A stretch of DNA of 7,681 bases from Thermomicrobiaceae bacterium (lineage in GTDB: Bacteria > Chloroflexota > Chloroflexia > Thermomicrobiales > Thermomicrobiaceae): contig SKKR01000341.1 of the NCBI GenBank assembly GCA_007123655.1, forward strand, positions 1-7,681. The letters are read 5' to 3'. This document shows, piece after piece, positions 1 through 6,250 of the stretch. Position numbers and translations under genes: made by a program. Every line of letters starts with the position of its first letter. Position 1 is the first letter of the stretch. The notes below the pieces were generated by a model. It searched no databases, had not been told where the DNA came from, and saw nothing but the letters and a program-made list of their open reading frames with translations.

Positions 1-1
1 C

Positions 2-778
2 CGAGCCGGCCAGGCGGTGCGTGAGGGCCAGTTCGAAAAGGTCGTCCTGGCCCGCCACCGGACGATCACGACCCGCAACTACTTCGACACTGCAGCCGCC
101 ATCGATCGGCTCCGGACAGACTATCCGGGGTGTTACACGTTTGCGGTCGCCCGGCATGGTTCCGTCTTCCTCGGCGCATCGCCGGAGCAACTGGTCAAGC
201 TGCAGGAGAACGAGGTCCGCGCTGCGAGCCTGGCCGGATCGATCCGGCGGGGCGAAAGCCCGGACGAGGACCGGGCCCTGGCGGACCAGCTTCGCGGCAG
301 CGAGAAGGATCAGCACGAGCATGAGATCTGCGCCCGCGCCATCCGGGAAGCGCTAGAACCACATTGTTCAGAACTGGACGTGCCGGAGGAACCGGAGATC
401 CTCAGCTTCTCCAACGTGCATCACCTCTACACGCCGGTGCGCGGCCGTCTCTCCAACGGCTCCACCATCTTCCAGCTCGTGGAGCGCCTGCATCCGACTC
501 CGGCCGTGGGTGGTCACCCGAAAGATGAGGCGACGAGGTTTCTCCGGGAGCACGAGGGCTTTGACCGCGGCTGGTACGCGTCCCCGCTGGGCTGGATCGA
601 TTCCCAGGGCAACGGCGAGTTCATTGTCACCCTGCGCTCCGCGCTCGTCACCGGACAGCGGGCGAGACTGTTTGCCGGTTGCGGAATCGTGGCGGAATCC
701 GACCCCGAGCAGGAACTTGCGGAATCAGACATCAAGCTGCGCCCCATGCTGGCGGCGCTCGAAGGTGAGCCACGGTGA
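2..778 (+). CDS. menF: Isochorismate synthase MenF, C-terminal part (5' truncated by window edge)
   Basis: The enzyme converts chorismate to isochorismate, the entry step of menaquinone synthesis, in the cytosol with Mg2+. The frame is open from base 2, so the start lies outside the window; 258 residues remain of a family usually 400-470 long. Numbering from the first visible codon, chorismate-binding family blocks appear in order: KVVLAR (13-18, containing the conserved general-base lysine), GASPEQ (58-63), LAGSIRRG (77-84), SEKDQHEHE (100-108, a metal-binding Glu region), HHLYTPVRG (140-148), LHPTPAVGG (163-171), GWYASPLGWID (190-200) and GCGIVAESDPEQELAESD (226-243, second metal-binding Glu region). 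The LHPTPAVGG and GWYASPLGW blocks are typical of isochorismate synthases rather than TrpE or PabB. EntC/DhbC-type siderophore enzymes are close relatives, but the adjoining menD, overlapping by four bases, settles the menaquinone role. The stop is TGA at 776-778. Confidence 0.95.
   Translation, partial: RAGQAVREGQFEKVVLARHRTITTRNYFDTAAAIDRLRTDYPGCYTFAVARHGSVFLGASPEQLVKLQENEVRAASLAGSIRRGESPDEDRALADQLRGSEKDQHEHEICARAIREALEPHCSELDVPEEPEILSFSNVHHLYTPVRGRLSNGSTIFQLVERLHPTPAVGGHPKDEATRFLREHEGFDRGWYASPLGWIDSQGNGEFIVTLRSALVTGQRARLFAGCGIVAESDPEQELAESDIKLRPMLAALEGEPR
233..248. repeat. 16-base perfect palindrome inside menF
   Basis: GCCGGATCGATCCGGC reads the same on both strands, centred between 240 and 241. 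It lies in the codons for the conserved AGSIRR stretch of MenF, and no spacer is present, so it would not form an ordinary hairpin loop. Protein constraint and the commonness of GATC here may explain it; no function is claimed. Confidence 0.5.
763..768 (+). promoter_or_regulatory. Ribosome binding site for menD
   Basis: AGGTGA lies six bases before the GTG at 775 and matches part of the complement of the 16S rRNA 3' end. It sits inside the last codons of menF. It supports the GTG start at 775, which overlaps the menF stop as GTGA. Confidence 0.6.
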
Positions 779-2541
779 CGCTGGAACAGGTTCATTATCA
801 GTATGTCGGAGCGTTCGTTGACGCGCTCGCAAATGCCGGCGTCCGGGATGTCTGTTACGCGCCAGGTTCGCGTTCGACACCGCTTGCGGTGATGCTGGCC
901 GAGCATCCGGACATCCGACTCTGGATGCATCTGGACGAGCGATCTGCGTCATTTTTCGCGCTTGGCATGGCAAAGGCGAGCAGGCGGGCCGTCGGGGTGC
1001 TCTGCAGTTCCGGGACAGCGGCGGCGAATTTCTACCCCGCCGTGATCGAATCGAACTACGCACGAGTTCCGCTCCTGATCATGACAGCTGACCGTCCCCC
1101 CGAACTGCAGCACGTCGGGGCGCCACAGACGATCGACCAGAATCGCCTCTACGGTGAGCATGTTCGCTGGTTTGCGAACGTCGCGCTGTCGGAGTCGACG
1201 CCGGAGATGCTGCGGTACGTCGGTGCGATGGCGGCACGGGCCATGAGCGTCGCGCAGGGGAGTCCCGCCGGTCCGGTCCACCTGAACTTCCCGTTCCGGG
1301 AGCCGCTCATGCCGTCGCGACCGGATTCTTTCAACTCCACCGCTGACCTGGTGTTCACCGGAGTGACCGCACGGAGGGAGCCCGACGGCCAGATCATCGA
1401 CCAGGTGATACAGGCCATCACCGGGCGCCGGCGCGGCCTGATTGTATGCGGACCGCAGGACGATCCCGCTCTGGGCCCGGCCGTTGCGGAACTCGGGAAG
1501 ACGCTCGGATATCCGGTCCTGGCCGATCCTCTCTCGCACGTCCGAACCGGTCCGCACCACGATGCGCTGATCATCGACAGCTACGACGCGTTTCTAAAGG
1601 ACGCGTCGATCAGTGCGCTTCTGGAGCCGGAGGTCATTATCCGGTTCGGCGCGATGCCGACGGCGAAGTCCTTCCTGCTCTACGCCCAGCGGCACGGTGA
1701 AACCCGGTCGATCCTTGTTGACGGAGATGGTGGCTGGAACGATCCGGCCCTGCACGCCAACCTCGTCGTGCACGCGGATCCGGTCCGATTTTGCGAGCGG
1801 CTTGCCGATGGTCTGTCCTCGGCGGGATTCCAGCCGCTGCCCGGGTGGAGCGCCGACTGGATCCAGATCGACCAGTCAACCCGGGGCACAATGACCGGTA
1901 TTGTTGACGGGTTCTCGGAGATGTTCGAGGGGCGGGTCTTTCAGGAGCTGGCTCGTGTCCTGCCGGAAGATTCCACGCTGTACGCCGGCAACAGCATGCC
2001 TGTTCGGGACATGGACACCTTCTTCCCTGGTGGTCCGGAGCGGATCCGGTTCCTGTCCAACCGTGGCGCAAACGGGATCGACGGGGTCGTCTCGAGCGCG
2101 CTCGGGGCGAGCACCGTCGCGGGCGGCCCGACCGTCCTCGTGATCGGCGATCTCTCCTTCTATCACGACATGAACGGATTGCTTGCCGCGAAGCTGCACG
2201 ACCTGAATGCCACGATCGTTCTCGTGAACAACGACGGTGGCGGAATCTTCTCGTTCCTGCCCCAGGCCGAGCGCCCGGAGCACTTCGAAGCGCTGTTCGG
2301 CACTCCGCACGGGCTCGACTTCCAACCGGCGGCGACGCTGTACGGGCTCGAGTATCAGGTTGCGTCCACTTGGGACGGCTTCAAAACCGCCGTCTCGGCG
2401 AGCATTGGGCAACCGGGTGTGCAGGTGATCGAGATCCCGGCGCCAGACCGGACGACCAACGTGAATCTGCACCGGCAAATCTGGACGGCGATGAGTCGGG
2501 AACTGGAGACACTGGATCTGGCATGCCGAGCGAGCGCGTAG
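775..2541 (+). CDS. menD: 2-succinyl-5-enolpyruvyl-6-hydroxy-3-cyclohexene-1-carboxylate (SEPHCHC) synthase MenD
   Basis: This thiamine-diphosphate enzyme decarboxylates 2-oxoglutarate and adds the product to isochorismate, forming SEPHCHC. The 588-residue protein is close to the family length (E. coli about 556). The N-terminal Pyr domain has PGSRSTPL (30-37), HLDERSA (52-58, with Glu55 as the ThDP-activating glutamate), SSGTAAAN (78-85) and TADRPPEL (104-111, Arg107), then APQTIDQ (116-122, Gln118). From memory, Arg33, Glu55, Arg107 and Gln118 carry the same numbers as in E. coli MenD. The C-terminal PP domain has GNSMPVRD (405-412), NRGANGIDG (429-437), GDLSFYHDMNG (458-468) and VNNDGGGIFSFLPQ (484-497), which together form the ThDP/metal site. 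The GTG start overlaps the menF stop by four bases and has a Shine-Dalgarno sequence six bases upstream. The last 19 bases overlap menH. No key residue appears missing. Confidence 0.98.
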   Translation: MTLEQVHYQYVGAFVDALANAGVRDVCYAPGSRSTPLAVMLAEHPDIRLWMHLDERSASFFALGMAKASRRAVGVLCSSGTAAANFYPAVIESNYARVPLLIMTADRPPELQHVGAPQTIDQNRLYGEHVRWFANVALSESTPEMLRYVGAMAARAMSVAQGSPAGPVHLNFPFREPLMPSRPDSFNSTADLVFTGVTARREPDGQIIDQVIQAITGRRRGLIVCGPQDDPALGPAVAELGKTLGYPVLADPLSHVRTGPHHDALIIDSYDAFLKDASISALLEPEVIIRFGAMPTAKSFLLYAQRHGETRSILVDGDGGWNDPALHANLVVHADPVRFCERLADGLSSAGFQPLPGWSADWIQIDQSTRGTMTGIVDGFSEMFEGRVFQELARVLPEDSTLYAGNSMPVRDMDTFFPGGPERIRFLSNRGANGIDGVVSSALGASTVAGGPTVLVIGDLSFYHDMNGLLAAKLHDLNATIVLVNNDGGGIFSFLPQAERPEHFEALFGTPHGLDFQPAATLYGLEYQVASTWDGFKTAVSASIGQPGVQVIEIPAPDRTTNVNLHRQIWTAMSRELETLDLACRASA

Positions 2542-3341
2542 GCGGTATTGACATAACGTACGTCGACTCGGGCAGCGGTTCTCCGCTGCTTATGCTGCAC
2601 GGGTTCACAGGATCGCGCCTGGCGTGGCAGGGGATTGAGGAGGACCTCGCTCGGCGATTTCGAGTGATTGCGATCGACCTTATCGGCCATGGAGAGACAT
2701 CGGCACCGGATGATCCAGGGCGCTACACAATCCGGCGGGCGGTGGAGGACATCCTCCAGTTGCTCGACCGGCTGGAGATCTCCCGGGCGGCGGTCCTCGG
2801 ATACTCGATGGGGGGCCGTGTTGCGATGAATCTGGCGCTGACCGCGCCGGAACGGCTCTCGAGCCTGGTTCTGGAGAGCGCTTCTCCCGGCATATTGGAT
2901 CCTGAAGAACGCAGGCGCCGGGCGGAATCGGACGAGCGCCTGGCGATGATGATCGAAGAGCAGAGGGTGACCGCGTTCATCGACTACTGGGAGGCGCTCC
3001 CGTTGTTCGCCAGCCAGGCGCGGCTCGATCCGGATGTTCGACGCCGGCAACGTGAACTGCGTCTCGCGCAATCCCCGATCGGCCTTGCCAACAGCTTGCG
3101 AGGGATGGGAGCGGGCGCGATGGAGCCGGTCACCGACCGCTTGATCGAGTTTGGAGTGCCTGTGCTGTATCTTGCCGGTGAGGACGACGAGAAGTATCGG
3201 GAGATCGGTGCGTCGATGGTCTCGCGGATGCCGAACGGCCGGTTCCACGTGGTCCCGGGCGCCGGACACACCATTCACCTGGAGCAGCCGGAGAGGTATG
3301 TGAACCTCGTCAGCCAGTTTCTCGCCAGTGACGGAAATTGA
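2523..3341 (+). CDS. menH: SHCHC synthase MenH (alpha/beta hydrolase-fold pyruvate lyase)
   Basis: MenH removes pyruvate from SEPHCHC to give 2-succinyl-6-hydroxy-2,4-cyclohexadiene-1-carboxylate (SHCHC). From ATG 2523 the protein is 272 residues, matching the family (about 250-270). It has the alpha/beta hydrolase layout: HGFTGS (26-31, oxyanion region), the nucleophile elbow GYSMGG (93-98, Ser95), LAGEDDEKY (217-225, catalytic Asp probably Asp222 by analogy with GERDSKF of E. coli) and [11 protein letters not shown] (246-256, His249). The frame is open well upstream through menD, but the extra N-terminal residues look like menD read out of frame, and homology begins near [12 protein letters not shown], so ATG 2523 is chosen. 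A weak GGAGA lies about 13 bases upstream; the 19-base overlap with menD suggests coupled translation. Other alpha/beta hydrolases share these motifs, so the specific function rests partly on its place between menD and menB. Confidence 0.93.
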   Translation: MPSERVGGIDITYVDSGSGSPLLMLHGFTGSRLAWQGIEEDLARRFRVIAIDLIGHGETSAPDDPGRYTIRRAVEDILQLLDRLEISRAAVLGYSMGGRVAMNLALTAPERLSSLVLESASPGILDPEERRRRAESDERLAMMIEEQRVTAFIDYWEALPLFASQARLDPDVRRRQRELRLAQSPIGLANSLRGMGAGAMEPVTDRLIEFGVPVLYLAGEDDEKYREIGASMVSRMPNGRFHVVPGAGHTIHLEQPERYVNLVSQFLASDGN

Positions 3342-3365
3342 CATCAGACCGCATGGATCAGGAAT

Positions 3366-3371
3366 GGGAGG
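3366..3371 (+). promoter_or_regulatory. Ribosome binding site deciding the menB start
   Basis: GGGAGG lies ten bases before ATG 3382 and is the best Shine-Dalgarno match in the menH/menB junction. It favours ATG 3382 over the upstream in-frame GTG 3328 and ATG 3364. It would itself be inside the coding region if either of those were used. Confidence 0.65.
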
Positions 3372-3381
3372 CCAGGCAGGA

Positions 3382-4206
3382 ATGAGCGTGAACTGGGTTC
3401 CAATCCGCGAATACACCGACATCAAGTACGAGATCGCCGAGGGCGAGGGCATCGCCAGAATTACGATCAACCGGCCCGAGGTGCGAAACGCCTTCCGACC
3501 GCAGACGGTGATGGAAATGTCGGACGCGTTCGCCAGGGCACGGGATGATCAGCGCATCGGCGTCATCCTGCTCACCGGGGAGGGCGACAAGGCGTTCTGC
3601 TCCGGGGGCGATCAGAAAGTACGCGGCGACGGAGGTTATGTCGGGGACGACGATGTCCCTCGCCTCAATGTGCTCGATCTCCAGCGCCAAATCAGAACGC
3701 TGCCCAAACCGGTGATCGCGGTCGTTGCCGGCTACGCCATCGGCGGCGGCCACGTGCTGCACGTGGTCTGTGACCTGACGATCGCCGCGGACAACGCGAT
3801 CTTCGGTCAGACCGGCCCGAAAGTCGGCAGCTTCGACGCCGGGTACGGAGCGACACTGCTCGCCAGGATCGTCGGTCACAAGAAGGCCCGGGAGATCTGG
3901 TACCTGTGCCGGCAGTACAACGCGCAGGAAGCGCTGGACATGGGACTCGTCAACACCGTAGTTCCGCTCGATCGGCTGGAAGACGAGGCCGTTCAATGGT
4001 CTCGGGAGATCCTGGAGAAGAGCCCGACCGCGCTTCGCTTCCTGAAAGCGTCGTTCAACGCGGATACGGACGGACTCGCCGGTATCCAGCAGCTTGCCGG
4101 AGATGCCACTCTACTCTACTACCTCACGGACGAGGCCAAAGAGGGACGAAACGCATTTGTGGAAAAGCGCAAACCGGATTTCTCCCGGTTCCCCCGGTTC
4201 CCGTAG
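3382..4206 (+). CDS. menB: 1,4-dihydroxy-2-naphthoyl-CoA synthase MenB (crotonase family)
   Basis: MenB performs the intramolecular Claisen (Dieckmann-type) ring closure of OSB-CoA to DHNA-CoA. From ATG 3382 it is 274 residues, against about 271 in Bacillus subtilis, whose sequence it follows almost block for block as I remember it. Visible signatures are NRPEVRNAF (30-38), the oxyanion loop [10 protein letters not shown] (73-82), [19 protein letters not shown] (117-135), [16 protein letters not shown] (141-156), [23 protein letters not shown] (166-188, split across the active-site wall) and a C-terminal tail ending [10 protein letters not shown]. Asp152 and Tyr247 match Asp163 and Tyr258 of E. 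coli MenB. The Gln143-Thr144-Gly145 triplet is the bicarbonate-dependent (type I) form. In-frame GTG 3328 and ATG 3364 would add 18 or 6 residues that do not look like the family. The gap to menH is 40 bases. This is the most confident assignment in the window. Confidence 0.99.
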   Translation: MSVNWVPIREYTDIKYEIAEGEGIARITINRPEVRNAFRPQTVMEMSDAFARARDDQRIGVILLTGEGDKAFCSGGDQKVRGDGGYVGDDDVPRLNVLDLQRQIRTLPKPVIAVVAGYAIGGGHVLHVVCDLTIAADNAIFGQTGPKVGSFDAGYGATLLARIVGHKKAREIWYLCRQYNAQEALDMGLVNTVVPLDRLEDEAVQWSREILEKSPTALRFLKASFNADTDGLAGIQQLAGDATLLYYLTDEAKEGRNAFVEKRKPDFSRFPRFP

Positions 4207-4210
4207 GAGC
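4205..4210 (+). promoter_or_regulatory. Ribosome binding site for menA
   Basis: AGGAGC overlaps the menB stop codon (TAG 4204-4206) and lies nine bases before GTG 4219. It supports the GTG start over the in-frame ATG at 4234, and links termination of menB to initiation of menA. Confidence 0.7.
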
Positions 4211-4218
4211 ACAGGATC

Positions 4219-5124
4219 GTGACGGATACCGCGATGCCAACGCAGTCAGGAGGGATCGGCGCCTGGATCATGGCCGCCAGGATTCCGACGTTGCCGGCGG
4301 CGGCGATTCCGGTGATCGTCGGCACCTCGGTGGGCGCCAGCATCGAATCGTTCCGGTTGCTGCCGTTTCTGGGGGCCTTTGCGGCGGCGCTCCTCATCCA
4401 GATCGCGACGAACTTCGCCAACGACTACTCAGATCATGCGAAAGGCGCCGACACGCCTGACCGTCTCGGACCGACCAGGGCAACGTCCGCGGGCTTGATT
4501 TCACCGGATGCGATGAAGCGAGCGACGGTGATCACGTTCGGCCTGGCGATGCTGATCGGCGTCTACCTGATTACCGTTGGAGGATGGCCGATACTGGTCA
4601 TCGGAATCCTCTCCATCCTGTTCGGGCTGGCGTACACCGGCGGTCCATTCCCGCTGGCCTATAACGGGCTGGGAGACATCTCGGTGTTCATTTTCTTCGG
4701 TCTGGTGGCGGTGACCGGGAGTTCGTATCTCCAGACAGGCTCGATCGACGGACTGGCAATCGCCGCAGCCGTACCGATCGGCCTCTTGATCACGAACATC
4801 CTGGTGATCAACAACCTTCGGGACATCCGGACAGACGAGCGGGCACGGAAACGGACGCTCGCGGTAATCATGGGTGAAGGCGGCACCCGGTTCCAGTACA
4901 CGGCATTCCTTGTGATCGCCTGGCTGTTCCCGCTCGCGATCTGGGTCGGCGGCGGCGCCGGCGCATGGGTGTTGTTGAGCTGGCTGTCCGTTCCGCTCGG
5001 CGTCATCCTGATCCGGATGGTGCTCGGGGGTCTGAGCGGGCGCCCCCTGAACGGCGTGTTGAAACGGACCGGAATGCTGCTATTGATCTACGGAACGGGC
5101 TTTGCCGCCGGATTGTTGATATGA
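4219..5124 (+). CDS. menA: 1,4-dihydroxy-2-naphthoate polyprenyltransferase MenA
   Basis: MenA is an integral membrane prenyltransferase of the UbiA superfamily. It replaces the carboxyl group of DHNA with a polyprenyl chain, giving demethylmenaquinone. The protein has 301 residues, the usual length. Both Mg2+/diphosphate-binding motifs are present: NFANDYSDHAKGADTPDRLG (65-84, with Asn68-Asp69 and Asp72) and NNLRDIRTDERARKRTLAV (198-216, with Asp202 and Asp206). About eight to nine hydrophobic segments are visible, roughly 25-42, 48-64, 103-120, 123-140, 152-170, 176-197, 227-244, 247-268 and 284-301. The DNDxxD-like first motif followed by KGADT and the RLGP block are characteristic of MenA rather than of UbiA or heme O synthase. 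The GTG start has AGGAG nine bases upstream; an ATG at 4234 is a less likely alternative. The stop overlaps the menC start as ATGA. Having menA inside the cluster differs from Bacillus and E. coli, where it is separate. Confidence 0.96.
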   Translation: MTDTAMPTQSGGIGAWIMAARIPTLPAAAIPVIVGTSVGASIESFRLLPFLGAFAAALLIQIATNFANDYSDHAKGADTPDRLGPTRATSAGLISPDAMKRATVITFGLAMLIGVYLITVGGWPILVIGILSILFGLAYTGGPFPLAYNGLGDISVFIFFGLVAVTGSSYLQTGSIDGLAIAAAVPIGLLITNILVINNLRDIRTDERARKRTLAVIMGEGGTRFQYTAFLVIAWLFPLAIWVGGGAGAWVLLSWLSVPLGVILIRMVLGGLSGRPLNGVLKRTGMLLLIYGTGFAAGLLI

Positions 5125-6212
5125 CCATCGCAGCGTTCACGCTCTATCCGTATCGAATTGCCTTTCGGGTCCCGTTCAATACATCCCGGGGCATGCAGAG
5201 GCATCGAAGGGGCGTCATCGTGGCGATCCGGTTGGACGACGGCACGCCCGGCTACGGCGAAGCAGTCGCGTTACCATCATTCGGCACGGCAAACGACGAC
5301 GAGATCGTTCATCGCCTGGAGGAGTTCACCCCGTCGCTCCGCGGTGAATCGATCGGACAGGCCCGCGCCATACTGGGTCAAGAGTTAAGCGATTCCCGGG
5401 AATCGCCCGTCCGCTTTGCGCTTGATACGGCGCTTCTCGACGCGGAGTCGCGACGGGCAGGTGTCTCACTTGCCCGTCATCTCACGCCCGCGCCGGCGAC
5501 GTCGGTGCCCGTCAACGCGACGATAAGTCAGTCGAACGCTGAAGCTGCCGAGAAGGCGGCCTCATACGCCGTTTTGGCCGGCTATCCCGCGATCAAGATG
5601 AAAGTCGGCATGACGGATGATGGCGAGGCGGAAGCCGAACGGGTGAGGGCCGTGCGCCGGGAGATCGGACCGGACACCGAGCTTCGGCTCGACGTCAACG
5701 GGAGCTGGCAACTCGAGCAGGCGGTTGCGGTGGCAGGCCGGCTGGAGGAATTTGATATCGCCTATCTTGAACAGCCCCTGCCGCAGACCGAACTGGAGGC
5801 AACGGCCGAGCTACGTCGGCGAATCTCAATCCCGATCGCGGTAGATGAAGACGTGACAGACCGCCGGGCGGTCGAGCAGGTCGTTTCGCACGGAGCGGCG
5901 GACGTGATCATCCTGAAACCGGCGATCGTCGGAGGGCTGACAGTCGCGCGCGATCTCATTGCCCTTGCGGAGGAAAACGATATCCGAGTCGTGGTAACGA
6001 CCGCCCTGGAAGCGGGAGTCGGGATCACCGCGGCGCTTCATCTTGCCGCAACCCTGAAGCCACCCCTCCCGGCCTGCGGACTCGCCACGGGCGCGCTTCT
6101 GGAACACGATCTCCTGGTTCAATCACCGGTTTTTATCGACGGGCGCATGCAGGTTCCGGATGGACCGGGACTGGGAGTGGAACTTATGGAGTCGGTTCTG
6201 AGTGTTAAATAG
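5121..6212 (+). CDS. menC: o-Succinylbenzoate synthase MenC (enolase superfamily)
   Basis: MenC dehydrates SHCHC to o-succinylbenzoate. From ATG 5121 the protein is 363 residues, near the longer Gram-positive-type OSBS/NSAR enzymes (about 370) and longer than E. coli MenC (320). The enolase-superfamily catalytic set is complete: KMKVG (159-163, giving the KxK lysines 159 and 161), RLDVNGSW (189-196, metal ligand Asp191), YLEQPL (215-220, Glu217), VDED (241-244, Asp242) and ILKPAIVGG (264-272, the opposing Lys266). TALEAGVGI (294-302) lies in the substrate-end region. Such sets also occur in muconate cycloisomerases, dipeptide epimerases and N-succinylamino acid racemases, so the OSB role comes mainly from the operon. 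The frame is open upstream to 4965 inside menA, but only from 5121 does it look like the family; the ATG overlaps the menA stop by four bases and has only a weak GGA eight bases upstream, consistent with coupled translation. Confidence 0.94.
   Translation: MTIAAFTLYPYRIAFRVPFNTSRGMQRHRRGVIVAIRLDDGTPGYGEAVALPSFGTANDDEIVHRLEEFTPSLRGESIGQARAILGQELSDSRESPVRFALDTALLDAESRRAGVSLARHLTPAPATSVPVNATISQSNAEAAEKAASYAVLAGYPAIKMKVGMTDDGEAEAERVRAVRREIGPDTELRLDVNGSWQLEQAVAVAGRLEEFDIAYLEQPLPQTELEATAELRRRISIPIAVDEDVTDRRAVEQVVSHGAADVIILKPAIVGGLTVARDLIALAEENDIRVVVTTALEAGVGITAALHLAATLKPPLPACGLATGALLEHDLLVQSPVFIDGRMQVPDGPGLGVELMESVLSVK
5389..5406. repeat. 18-base perfect palindrome inside menC
   Basis: GCGATTCCCGGGAATCGC is identical to its reverse complement and is centred between 5397 and 5398. 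It falls in codons for residues Ser90 to Ser95 plus the first base of Pro96 (S-D-S-R-E-S), a poorly conserved turn between the capping domain segments of MenC. A dyad of this length could bind a dimeric protein or be chance; nothing in the sequence decides. Confidence 0.5.
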
Positions 6213-6250
6213 ACAGCCTCGAGTAGCTGCCGAAACATGGATTACGGAAG

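Noticed and set aside
2355..3470. Open frame of 371 codons on the minus strand, antisense to menH.
   Set aside because: It is a shadow of GC-rich coding sequence: menH on the opposite strand has clear family motifs, while the antisense translation is Arg/Pro/His-rich with no recognisable domain.
3750..3766. Inverted repeat CCACGTGC-T-GCACGTGG in menB.
   Set aside because: It encodes the conserved GHVLHV stretch of MenB, in which two His-Val pairs flank a Leu, so protein constraint explains it; the one-base loop is too small for a hairpin.
6213..6250. The 38-base menC/menE gap, considered as a terminator or internal promoter.
   Set aside because: There is no stable stem-loop with a T-run and no convincing -35/-10 pair; local GC is lower, but that alone is not evidence.
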